Notes under the pieces: model-generated | What the model saw: the letters and a program-made list of their open reading frames with translations, nothing else | The model's database searches: none | Told to the model about the DNA's origin: nothing | Position numbers and translations under genes: made by a program | In this document: piece by piece, positions 17,228 to 25,651 of the stretch | Numbering within the stretch: the stretch's first letter is position 1 | Layout of the letters: each line of letters starts with the position of its first letter | NCBI RefSeq assembly: GCF_030010235.1 | Contig: NZ_JASCRS010000005.1 | Span: 186,001-250,000 of the forward strand | Direction: 5' to 3' | Source of the DNA: Leucobacter sp. UT-8R-CII-1-4 | GTDB lineage: Bacteria; Actinomycetota; Actinomycetes; Actinomycetales; Microbacteriaceae | DNA: 64,000 nt

Positions 17228-18496
17228 GTGAGCAACCCCGCATCGCACGCCACACGGAACGCCCCGCGCCTTCACGCGCCAGCGGCGGGCACACTCGTGC
17301 TGATTGGCGGGGCTCTTGAAGAAGATCCAGTCATCTTGCAGCGAATTGTTTCACTCGCAGCCAACTCGCGATCCGACCACAACGACACCTCTCCCCCGCG
17401 AATCTCGATTCTCACGACAGCTTCCGAACCAGCAAACTCGGCCGCAGCAGCAAGTTCGAACGAAGAAGAAAACGACGAAGCCGACGGGCGCTACTACGTC
17501 GAGCTCTTCGCCAGGCACGGAGCCCTCGGCGTACCCGTACCCATCGGAGTCGCGACCGAACCAAGCTTTTCCGGCTCAAACTATCTGCGCTCGAATGCGC
17601 TGAGCGAGCAGATCGCAGAGTCTGTGCGATCCAGCGATGCCATCTTTTTAGGTGGCGGCGACCAAACCCACTACCTGCTCGCCCTCTTTCAAAGCGCACA
17701 AGCAGGCGAACCCCCATTCGGTGAACGCTTCGACACGCCTGTCATGACGGCTATGCGCGATGTACTTGCTCGCGGCGGCGTAATCGCCGGCACAAGTGCC
17801 GGGCTCGCCGTGCAGCAGGCAGCTCCAATGGTCTCAGGCGGAGACAGCCGCGAAGCATGGCTCTACGGAGCCAGCGCTGGCTACGCCGACGACAATCGGC
17901 TGCGATACATACCAGCCGGTGGACTCGGATTCTTTGGTGAAGGTTTGCTCGATTCACACTTCAACGAATGGGGCCGAGTGGCACGCGCCGTCAAGCTCGC
18001 GCATGCGTGCAGTGAACGGCTAGCAATCGGAGTTGATGAAAACACCGCGCTCATCTACTCACCGGCTTCACGCCGTGGCGAAGTAATCGGCAGCGGCGGC
18101 GTCAGCATTCTTGACCTGAGTGAAGCCACGTTCGCGGAGGGCATCAACGGCGCAGCTGCAACTGATGTTCGGTGGAGCCACTACACGGTCGGTGACCACT
18201 ACGATTTCGCAAACGGCGAAGCCCAGAGAGCGAACGAAACTCATGCGATACCCGGCAACAGCGCTTCGCCTACAACGGCGATCGACGTCTGGGCAGAAGA
18301 GAACGGCCTCGCACTATTGCGCCTGGCCCAGACACTAGTCGCCTCACCCGAGCGCATCGCAGCCGGCGAATCTTCGCTCACTGACGAAACACGTTTTCGG
18401 ATCACCCTGCACCGAGACGAGCGCACCAGCTGGAACGCTGCCGGTGGATTCGCAGACCTCAAACTTTCTATAACCCCCATCGCACCATCAGCTTAG
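17228..18496 (+). CDS. Cyanophycinase-like serine hydrolase (peptidase family S51)
   Basis: 422 aa. The N-terminal GTLVLIGGALEED and DAIFLGGGDQTHYL match the S51 fold, with the nucleophile elbow GTSAG at residues 188-192 (Ser190). Downstream GLGFFGEGLLDSHF supplies the conserved His region and GVDENTAL is typical of cyanophycinases. Known members split cyanophycin or its analogues to beta-Asp-Arg dipeptides; more distant ones cleave Asp dipeptides or isopeptides. No signal peptide is seen, so action is probably inside the cell, after import. About residues 70-88 are an acidic, low-complexity insert. It starts with GTG after GAGGAGGA. First gene of the seven-gene operon. True substrate not determined. 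Confidence 0.82.
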   Translation: MSNPASHATRNAPRLHAPAAGTLVLIGGALEEDPVILQRIVSLAANSRSDHNDTSPPRISILTTASEPANSAAAASSNEEENDEADGRYYVELFARHGALGVPVPIGVATEPSFSGSNYLRSNALSEQIAESVRSSDAIFLGGGDQTHYLLALFQSAQAGEPPFGERFDTPVMTAMRDVLARGGVIAGTSAGLAVQQAAPMVSGGDSREAWLYGASAGYADDNRLRYIPAGGLGFFGEGLLDSHFNEWGRVARAVKLAHACSERLAIGVDENTALIYSPASRRGEVIGSGGVSILDLSEATFAEGINGAAATDVRWSHYTVGDHYDFANGEAQRANETHAIPGNSASPTTAIDVWAEENGLALLRLAQTLVASPERIAAGESSLTDETRFRITLHRDERTSWNAAGGFADLKLSITPIAPSA

Positions 18497-18507
18497 AAAG
18501 GCAACGA

Positions 18508-20130
18508 ATGCCATATTCACACTCCACCACGGGTGATAACGCCCGGACGTTTGCCCGCAAGGCGCGACGTTTCGCAACCGGCACAGCCATGGTCACAGCC
18601 GGAGCACTGTTGCTCGCAGGTTGTGCCTCAGGCGGCAACTCCGGCGGCGACGCAGACAAAAACATGGTAAACCTGGTCACTCCAGCGCAACCAGAGAGCA
18701 TGGACCCGCAGATCTCAACCGATTCGATCATGGGCGAAATTGCCAGCCCAATCTTCGAAACGCTCGTGACAACAGATGAAAACCTGCAGGTCACACCAAT
18801 GCTGGCCGAATCGTTCGAAGCAAACGCCGACAACACTGAGTACACATTTGTGCTGCGTGAGGGCGTCAAATTTCAGGACGGCAGCGATATGGATGCCGAC
18901 GACGTCGTCGCATCGATGAACCGTTGGCTTCGAGTATCGGTTGCTGCGGTCGAGGCATTCGCGGGCGCAGAGTGGACCAAGGTCGACGATCGCACAGTGA
19001 AGCTCACCACGCCGTCGGCAAGCTTTCTGCACCTGCTCTACCTTTCGCAGGTCAGCACTGCCTTCCCAGCAGTACTTCCGCTAGAAGTCGTTGATAAGGT
19101 CGGTGACGCGCCCATTCAGGAAGTCAGCGACATCATCGGTACCGGTCCATACAAGCTTGTTGAATGGGACGCTGACCAGAAAATCGTGATCGAGAAGTGG
19201 GACGATTACCAGTCAGTAGAAGCGCCATCAAGCGGTCGTAGCGGCGCGAAAGAGGCGAAGCTGGACCAGGTAGTCTTCAACTTCGTAGCAGACGCATCCA
19301 CACGCTCGCTCGGCCTGCAGTCGGGTCAGTACGATGCAACCACTGAGCTGCCTTTCGACAGCCTGGAGCAGTTCCAGAACGATCCCAATTTGGTGCTCGA
19401 CACCTACATGGTTGGCCCAATCAACCTGGTATACAGCGACGATCCATCAAGCAAGTTCTCGAATGTGATCAACCGTCAAGCCATCAACACTGGACTTGAC
19501 CGCGACCCAATCATGCTCGCCGCCGTTGGCTCAGCTGATCTGTACGATCTAGTGCACCACAACATGACACTCGGCCAGGCCGCGATCTGGGACACCGAAG
19601 TTGGCAAAGCAGACTTCAATCAGGCCGACGTCGAGAAGGCAAAGAAGATGCTCGCCGAGGGCGGCTACGACGGCTCGCCAGCGGTAGTGCTCGCAAACAA
19701 AGATTACTCGGAAGCATACAACTCAGCAGTTGTCGTGGTTGAGCAGCTGAAGGCAATGGGTGTAGACGCAACACTCGACGCCTACGAGTGGGGCGCATTC
19801 AGCGAGAAATACCGTGAGCGTCGTGGCGAGTGGGATTTCGTGGTCTTCCCGTTCGGTACCGAGCTTGACCCAACCCAAACCATCGGCTTCCTGCCAACCC
19901 GTGCGGGTTACTTCGATGGACCAGAGCTTCAGGCACTGCTGACCAAGTTCCGTAGCGCGCCAACTCAGGCCGACGCGAGCGCCATTTACGACGAGATGCA
20001 GCAGTGGATCGAAGACACTAGGCCAATGAGCCGAATCGGCGATGCACACAATGTGTACGCTGCGAACAAGGATCTCGAACTGCCTTGGTTCGATGGTCGC
20101 TTTGTCTGGTGGAACGCTCACTGGAAGTAA
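18508..20130 (+). CDS. ABC transporter substrate-binding lipoprotein, peptide/family 5
   Basis: 540 aa. A twin-basic N-region (RKARRF) and hydrophobic stretch lead to the lipobox LLLAGC with Cys39, so the mature protein is a membrane-anchored lipoprotein. The family-5 signature region is visible as ESMDPQISTDSIMGEIASPI, followed by PMLAESFE and VKFQDGSDMDADDVVASMNR. Such proteins bind di- or oligopeptides, opines or other small ligands. It starts 11 bp after the cyanophycinase-like gene. A hairpin in the gap to the permease gene may stabilise this upstream message, as binding proteins are usually needed in excess. Confidence 0.93.
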   Translation: MPYSHSTTGDNARTFARKARRFATGTAMVTAGALLLAGCASGGNSGGDADKNMVNLVTPAQPESMDPQISTDSIMGEIASPIFETLVTTDENLQVTPMLAESFEANADNTEYTFVLREGVKFQDGSDMDADDVVASMNRWLRVSVAAVEAFAGAEWTKVDDRTVKLTTPSASFLHLLYLSQVSTAFPAVLPLEVVDKVGDAPIQEVSDIIGTGPYKLVEWDADQKIVIEKWDDYQSVEAPSSGRSGAKEAKLDQVVFNFVADASTRSLGLQSGQYDATTELPFDSLEQFQNDPNLVLDTYMVGPINLVYSDDPSSKFSNVINRQAINTGLDRDPIMLAAVGSADLYDLVHHNMTLGQAAIWDTEVGKADFNQADVEKAKKMLAEGGYDGSPAVVLANKDYSEAYNSAVVVVEQLKAMGVDATLDAYEWGAFSEKYRERRGEWDFVVFPFGTELDPTQTIGFLPTRAGYFDGPELQALLTKFRSAPTQADASAIYDEMQQWIEDTRPMSRIGDAHNVYAANKDLELPWFDGRFVWWNAHWK

Positions 20131-20139
20131 GCAGTACCG

Positions 20140-20177
20140 GGTGGTGTGGTGATCAGAACCCGGGTCACCACACCACC
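20140..20177 (+). other. Intercistronic stem-loop after the binding-protein gene
   Basis: GGTGGTGTGGTGA at 20140-20152 pairs with TCACCACACCACC at 20165-20177, a perfect 13-bp stem with a 12-nt loop. No T-run follows, so it is not a classical terminator. It probably protects the upstream mRNA end or attenuates the downstream permease genes. Its arms also carry GGTG repeats. Confidence 0.6.
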
Positions 20178-20254
20178 GCTGGCCCCAACAGTGCTCAGCT
20201 GACCATAAGTTTTGCCCCGCTCCCCCGCCAAACCCCCTGAAGACCGGAACACCG

Positions 20255-21205
20255 ATGCTTAGATTCATCTTCCGCAGACTGCTCAGCCTGATTCCAGTGC
20301 TGTTTGTAGTGTCTGTGGTGATCTTCTCCCTGATCCACCTCACGCCCGGTGATCCAGCGCGCCGAATTCTCGGCGAAAAAGCCTCAGACCAGGCGGTAGC
20401 GGCGCTCCACGCGAGTATGGGCCTCGACGCACCCGTGGTCGTGCAGTACTTCAAATGGGTCGGCGGAGTATTTACCGGCAACCTTGGCAACTCATACTTC
20501 CTGAACAAAACAGTTGTTGAAGCAATTGGCGACAACGCAGTGCCAACTATTCAGCTCGCCATAATCGCGATTCTCGTCGCTGTGCTGCTAGCCGTGCCGT
20601 TTGGCACCCTGGCGGCCCGCTACCGTGATGGAGTTCTTGACCGTTCGGTGAACGCCTTCACACTGATCGGCATGACCGTGCCGAGCTTTGTACTAGCGCT
20701 CGCGATGATGCTGATCTTCGGGCTGAGCCTGCGTTGGCTGCCCATTTCGGGGTACATTAACCCCTTTGAAAACTTCGCTGATGGCCTGCGCACTCTGCTC
20801 ATGCCCGGCATCGCACTTGGCGCCATCACCGCCGCTCTCATTGCGCGAACGACCCGAGCTTCGGTGCTTGATGTGTTGGGCGCCGACTACATTGATGCCG
20901 CCCGTTCACGCGGCGTAACCGAAAAGCGTTTGCTTTTCGCGCACACCCTGAAGAACGCAAGTTTGCCCGTGCTCACCATCGTTGGACTCTCACTTGGCTC
21001 ACTCGTCACGGGAGCTGCGGTGACCGAAACTATCTTTAACATTCCGGGACTCGGCCAATTACTGATCAACGCAATCTCGCGCCGCGACTACCCGGTGATC
21101 CAAGGCGTGATCCTATTCATCACCCTGATCTATTTGCTCACCAACCTGATCATCGATTTGCTCTACGGCATTGTTGATCCTCGTGTACGAGTCGGAAAGG
21201 CGTAA
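20255..21205 (+). CDS. Peptide-type ABC transporter permease, DppB-like
   Basis: 316 aa with six membrane helices. The N-terminus LRFIFRRLLSLIPVLFVVS and HLTPGDPARRILGEKAS are the DppB/OppB hallmarks. The cytoplasmic EAA loop is DYIDAARSRGVTEKRLLFAH. The C-terminus DLLYGIVDPRVR is family-typical. It pairs with the DppC-like protein encoded 2 bp downstream to form the import channel for the ligand bound by the preceding lipoprotein. Confidence 0.93.
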   Translation: MLRFIFRRLLSLIPVLFVVSVVIFSLIHLTPGDPARRILGEKASDQAVAALHASMGLDAPVVVQYFKWVGGVFTGNLGNSYFLNKTVVEAIGDNAVPTIQLAIIAILVAVLLAVPFGTLAARYRDGVLDRSVNAFTLIGMTVPSFVLALAMMLIFGLSLRWLPISGYINPFENFADGLRTLLMPGIALGAITAALIARTTRASVLDVLGADYIDAARSRGVTEKRLLFAHTLKNASLPVLTIVGLSLGSLVTGAAVTETIFNIPGLGQLLINAISRRDYPVIQGVILFITLIYLLTNLIIDLLYGIVDPRVRVGKA

Positions 21206-21207
21206 CC

Positions 21208-22272
21208 ATGTCACGACCTGAATCGCCAAACTCCGCTCCTTCCGGCCCGGGCCAGCGAGGAGAACAACCGGCAGATCTCGGCCCATCGAAATCGGCTCCC
21301 TCAACTCGATCAAATACTGTGCCAAGCACTCAGATGATCTCAATGAGGCCAGCCGCGAGCTACCAGCGTCCGACGCTGTGGCAACGAATGCTCGGCAACA
21401 CGCAACTTATGGTTGGCCTGTTGATCATTCTGGTGATCTTTGTGATCTCGTATGTGATTCCACCTCTGCTGCAGCTCGATCCGCTAGCCGTCGACCCAGC
21501 AAACCGACTCGCGCCACCATCTTCCGAGCACGTCTTCGGCACCGATCCATTTGGGCGCGATCTTTTCGCGCGAATCGTGTCAGGTGCATCTACCTCACTC
21601 ATTGTCGGATTTGTCGTAGCAGCCGTGAGCGGTGTGCTCGGCACAATCATCGGGGTCGCAGCAGTCTTTAACAGCGCACTCGATGCTGTACTCATGCGTA
21701 TCTGCGATGGCCTGATGGCAATACCAGCAATTCTGCTCGCGGTAGCCCTCGCTGCCGCTCTCGGACCAAGCGTCACCAACCTAGTGATCGCGTTGACGAT
21801 TGTTTACACTCCGGGGCTTGCCCGGCTGGTTCGATCACGAGCAATGGCGATCACCCAGGAAACCTTTGTGACCGCGAGCACAATGCAAGGGGCGAATATG
21901 TTCCACATCATGTGGAAGCATATTCTGCCAAACACGCTCTCGGTGCTCGTAGTGCAGTCAACCTTCACCTTCGCGGAATCGGTAATCACCGAAGCGGCGA
22001 TGAGTTTTCTCGGGGCCGGTGTTCCTGCGCCGCAGGCCAGCTGGGGCAACATTCTTTACGATGGCAAAGCAGTCATCATGCAGTCACCCCAAATGATTGT
22101 GCTCACGAGCGTGTTCCTGATCGTGACAGTGCTTGCGCTGAACATGATCGGTGACGGCCTGCGCGACCTGGTAGATCAGCGCTCTCGCGCGCTGCTTGGC
22201 AAACCCGGCATCTTTGCCCGACTGTTCAACATCATCGGGCCACGCACCGTTGGAAAGGAAACCCAGCGATGA
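21208..22272 (+). CDS. Peptide-type ABC transporter permease, DppC-like
   Basis: 354 aa. An unusually long polar N-terminal tail of about 60 residues, rich in Pro, Ser and Gln, precedes the first helix; typical DppC proteins have 280-310 residues. Family marks are HVFGTDPFGRDLFARIVSGA near residue 110, an EAA loop at TFVTASTMQGANMFHIMWKH, and FLGAGVPAPQASWGNIL near the C-terminus. An internal ATG at 21334 or 21388 could give a conventional length. It overlaps the fused ATPase gene by 4 bp. Confidence 0.92.
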   Translation: MSRPESPNSAPSGPGQRGEQPADLGPSKSAPSTRSNTVPSTQMISMRPAASYQRPTLWQRMLGNTQLMVGLLIILVIFVISYVIPPLLQLDPLAVDPANRLAPPSSEHVFGTDPFGRDLFARIVSGASTSLIVGFVVAAVSGVLGTIIGVAAVFNSALDAVLMRICDGLMAIPAILLAVALAAALGPSVTNLVIALTIVYTPGLARLVRSRAMAITQETFVTASTMQGANMFHIMWKHILPNTLSVLVVQSTFTFAESVITEAAMSFLGAGVPAPQASWGNILYDGKAVIMQSPQMIVLTSVFLIVTVLALNMIGDGLRDLVDQRSRALLGKPGIFARLFNIIGPRTVGKETQR

Positions 22273-24014
22273 GCACCACACAAAAGGCTCTGCCTATCAA
22301 GATCGACCAGCTCACACTCGATATCGACACCCCCCAGGGAACCGTGCACGCGGTGAGCGGGGTAAGCCTCGAGCTTCGCCCCCGCGAGATCCTTGCGGTC
22401 GTTGGAGAGTCAGGTTCAGGAAAAACACTCACTGCACGCGCCGTGCTTGGTTTGTTGCCGCCACGCACAACAGCGGGCGGCGCAGTATTGCTCTCGGGCA
22501 AGAATGTGCTGACGGCTGATGCCAAGTCGCTTCGGGCGATGCGCGGCGGCGAAGCAGCAATGATTTTCCAAGAACCCTCGACTGCCTTGAACCCCGTGTT
22601 CCGTGTGGGATGGCAACTTGAAGAAGGCCTTCGCGCACACGGGATGAAAAGCAAAGCTGAGCGCCGCCGCGTGGCGATCGATATGCTGCGGGCAGTGGGC
22701 ATTCCAGAACCTGAGGTTCGTGTTGACCATTACCCGCACCAGTTCTCTGGCGGTCAGAAGCAGCGAATTGTTATTGCGATGGCACTAGCGCTTCGCCCTT
22801 CAGTGATCATCGCAGACGAACCAACTACCGCCCTCGATGTCACAGTTCAAGCAGAAATCTTGCAACTGCTTCGCGAGTGCCGAGACAACTTTGGTGCGTC
22901 AATTCTGCTGATCACTCACAACATGGGTGTCGTCGCCGATCTGGCTGACCGAGTCGCAGTGATGTATCGCGGCGACTTGGTTGAAGAAGCCCCGGTTGAC
23001 GAGCTTTTTCGTGCACCACGCGAGCTGTACACCCAAGAGCTACTGGCAGCTGTGCCGAGGCTTGGGAGCGGCCGTCAGGCAGGCCAAAGCACAGTGGTCA
23101 CTGTCGCTGAAGAGCTCGAACAGTCGCAGTCAACCAGCACGAGCAGCGACGGGGCTGCTTCAGAAACCCCGACGGTACAGGTAAAAGACCTCGATATTGT
23201 CTATCGTTCCGGGTTCGGAAAAGACCCGGTTCGCGCGGTGCGCTCGGTCAGCCTAGATATCGCGCCCGGAGAGGTAGTTGGCCTGGTCGGTGAATCAGGG
23301 TCTGGCAAATCAACTATCGGTCGCGCTATCGGTGGACTTGAACCGATCGCTGCCGGTACGCTCAAGGTTTTCGGCGAGGATCTGCGCAAGTTGCGCGGCC
23401 GCCGCTTGCGCGAACTTCGGCGACGGGTGGGTTTTGTTTTCCAAGACCCCGCGGCATCGTTCAATTCGTTCATGACAGTTGAGGAGTGCATTACCGAGCC
23501 AATGGGCATTCACCGACTGCCCGGTGGTAAATCAGCTCACCAGCGTCGGGCGCTTGAGCTCCTTGATGCCGTCGAATTGCCAGAGTCGTATGCACAACGG
23601 TACCCATTCGAGCTCTCAGGTGGTCAACGGCAACGAGTCGGCCTAGCCCGGGCGCTTGCTCTCTCACCCGAACTCGTCATCGCGGATGAGCCAACCAGTG
23701 CACTCGACGTATCGGTGCAGGCGAAAGTGCTCGATATTTTCGCAGCGCTGCAGCGAGAGCTGGGTTTTGCCTCACTGTTTATCAGCCACGATCTTGCCGT
23801 GGTCGAAATGCTAGCGGACCGCGTAGGTGTCTTATGCAAGGGTGAACTGGTGGAGCTCGGGCCAACAGAATCAGTGTTGCACTCCCCCAAGGACCCCTAC
23901 ACGCAACGTCTCATCGCCGCAGTGCCGGTTCCTGATCCAGCGGTGCAGCGGAAACGCCGCGAACAGCAACTTCTCGAAAACCCTATTTTGATGCCAGAGG
24001 AGCACAGCAATTGA
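22269..24014 (+). CDS. Fused double ATPase of the peptide-type ABC importer (DppD-DppF fusion)
   Basis: 581 aa with two complete nucleotide-binding domains in one chain. Domain 1 (about 1-265) has Walker A GESGSGKTL, signature FSGGQKQRIVIAMAL and Walker B VIIADEPTTALD. Domain 2 (about 300-560) has Walker A GESGSGKST, signature LSGGQRQRVGLARAL and Walker B LVIADEPTSALD. A Ser/Thr-rich linker joins them. Each domain ends in the oligopeptide/dipeptide C-terminal extension (PYTQRLIAAVP in the second). The fusion is common in Actinobacteria. It overlaps its neighbours by 4 bp on both sides. Confidence 0.95.
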   Translation: MSTTQKALPIKIDQLTLDIDTPQGTVHAVSGVSLELRPREILAVVGESGSGKTLTARAVLGLLPPRTTAGGAVLLSGKNVLTADAKSLRAMRGGEAAMIFQEPSTALNPVFRVGWQLEEGLRAHGMKSKAERRRVAIDMLRAVGIPEPEVRVDHYPHQFSGGQKQRIVIAMALALRPSVIIADEPTTALDVTVQAEILQLLRECRDNFGASILLITHNMGVVADLADRVAVMYRGDLVEEAPVDELFRAPRELYTQELLAAVPRLGSGRQAGQSTVVTVAEELEQSQSTSTSSDGAASETPTVQVKDLDIVYRSGFGKDPVRAVRSVSLDIAPGEVVGLVGESGSGKSTIGRAIGGLEPIAAGTLKVFGEDLRKLRGRRLRELRRRVGFVFQDPAASFNSFMTVEECITEPMGIHRLPGGKSAHQRRALELLDAVELPESYAQRYPFELSGGQRQRVGLARALALSPELVIADEPTSALDVSVQAKVLDIFAALQRELGFASLFISHDLAVVEMLADRVGVLCKGELVELGPTESVLHSPKDPYTQRLIAAVPVPDPAVQRKRREQQLLENPILMPEEHSN

Positions 24015-25651
24015 GTTTTGACCCGAGCGTCATTCGAGCTGACCTGGTGCTGCTTGCGGGAAGGGTACACACTGGCTGCAATGCAGACGAAGCTGCACCT
24101 GTGCCCACGGCGGTTGCCGTGAGCGGTCGCCGCATCGTCGCGGTTGGGAGTCAGCATGATGTCGCGAAATGGGACACCTCGGGCGCCCAGGTGATTCAGC
24201 TCGGCGACGCAACTGTGACTGCCGGTTTTGTCGACGCGCATGTGCACCCGCTTTCCGGCGCCGAGTCACGTCATCAGGCGCTCATGCTGCACGACTGCAC
24301 CACGGTTGAACAAGTTGCAGAGCGGATCACCGAATTCGTAAAGGAACTAGGCCCTGATGAGTGGGTGCGCGGCTTCGGGCTTTCCTTCGACATGTTCGTC
24401 GGCACCGAAGTAAGTAACGCTCCGTTCGAAGCGGCTTTCGGTGGCCGACCCGCCTACCTGCTTCTCTTTGATGGGCACTCGATCATTGCCACGAATCGTG
24501 CCCTCGAACTGGCCGGTATCGATGGGCCGCGCGATTTTGGGAACAACTCTTCAATTGAGGTCGATTCTGCGGGCAGACCCACTGGCTACCTGATCGAGAG
24601 CGACGCAGAAATGCTCGTAACGGATCTTTACCCGCGTATGCCGTTTGCTGAGCGTTGCGCAGCAGTGAAGAACAAACTGCGTGAGTTTGCTGCCAGCGGT
24701 TACACCTCACTGCACCAAATGAACATGGAAGTCGGCGACCTAGAGGTACTGCGAGCCCTCGAAGCGGAAGGCGAACTGCCCGTAAAGGTCCGCGTTTCGC
24801 CTATTTGGCGGGCGAGCGATCCGTGGGCTGAAACGCTGCAAGAAATGATCTCGATGCAGGGAGTCGGCGGCCGTCGCTGGCAAATAGAGGGCGTCAAGTT
24901 CATGCTCGATGGCAGCATTGACAACGGATCCGCCTGGCTCTTTGAAGCTGACACTCGTGGCGGTGGCCTCGAACCCTACTGGGTGCCGAACGACACTTTC
25001 ACCCGCACGATTCATGCTCTGAATGCGAGTGGCGTGCCGACAGCTACCCACGCGATTGGCGATCGAGCCGTCGAGTTTGTGCTCGATACGGTGCAGGCCA
25101 TTCCAGCTGACGTGCCTCGGGTCACGCACCGTATTGAACACATTGAAACGATTCCCGACCGTTTGATCCCACGTTTTGTAGAACTGGGAGTTCCCGCAAG
25201 CATGCAGCCGATTCATGCCTTCGCCCAGCGGCCAGACGGACAGGACATGTGGACCACACTGCTCGGGCGCGACTCAGAGCGCGCAGCGCACGGCTGGCGG
25301 ATTGCCGACCTCGATGCTGCGGGAGCCTGTGTTGCGCTCGGTTCTGATTGGCCTGTCGAAGAGTTTGATGCCAGGCGGGTATTTGCAGCGAACGTCACCC
25401 GCCGCAGGCATGGTTCTGACGGTCCCGCCGTCGATCCGCACCAGGCGCTTTCGCCCGAACGCACCCTCGCGGCGCTCACCAAAAACTGCTGGGAGTCGAT
25501 CGACCAGGGCGGCAATGGAATGATCGTTCCTGGCGCCATCGCAGATCTCGCGGTGTTCGCTGAGGACCCATTGAGCTGCGACCCTGATCTCTTTGCAGAA
25601 GGCGAAGTGTTGCTGACTGTCGTGAATGGGAAGGTTTCGCACCATCAATGA
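24011..25651 (+). CDS. YtcJ-like metal-dependent amidohydrolase
   Basis: 546 aa of the amidohydrolase superfamily. The first metal motif is FVDAHVHPL near residue 75, followed by ATHAIGDRAVEF, VTHRIEHIET and the final LGSDWPVEEFDARRVF with the catalytic Asp. The small beta-sandwich is formed from N- and C-terminal strands (LVLLAGRVHTG and VVNGKVSHH). Relatives hydrolyse N-substituted formamides or other amides; the exact substrate cannot be read. The start codon is TTG within the 4-bp overlap (TTGA) with the ATPase stop, so translation depends on coupling. No signal peptide. Confidence 0.87.
   Translation: MSFDPSVIRADLVLLAGRVHTGCNADEAAPVPTAVAVSGRRIVAVGSQHDVAKWDTSGAQVIQLGDATVTAGFVDAHVHPLSGAESRHQALMLHDCTTVEQVAERITEFVKELGPDEWVRGFGLSFDMFVGTEVSNAPFEAAFGGRPAYLLLFDGHSIIATNRALELAGIDGPRDFGNNSSIEVDSAGRPTGYLIESDAEMLVTDLYPRMPFAERCAAVKNKLREFAASGYTSLHQMNMEVGDLEVLRALEAEGELPVKVRVSPIWRASDPWAETLQEMISMQGVGGRRWQIEGVKFMLDGSIDNGSAWLFEADTRGGGLEPYWVPNDTFTRTIHALNASGVPTATHAIGDRAVEFVLDTVQAIPADVPRVTHRIEHIETIPDRLIPRFVELGVPASMQPIHAFAQRPDGQDMWTTLLGRDSERAAHGWRIADLDAAGACVALGSDWPVEEFDARRVFAANVTRRRHGSDGPAVDPHQALSPERTLAALTKNCWESIDQGGNGMIVPGAIADLAVFAEDPLSCDPDLFAEGEVLLTVVNGKVSHHQ

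Noticed and set aside
19723..20535. 270-codon open frame on the minus strand
   Set aside because: It is antisense to the binding-protein and DppB genes, has no ribosome binding site and no family features. It reflects codon bias of the real genes.
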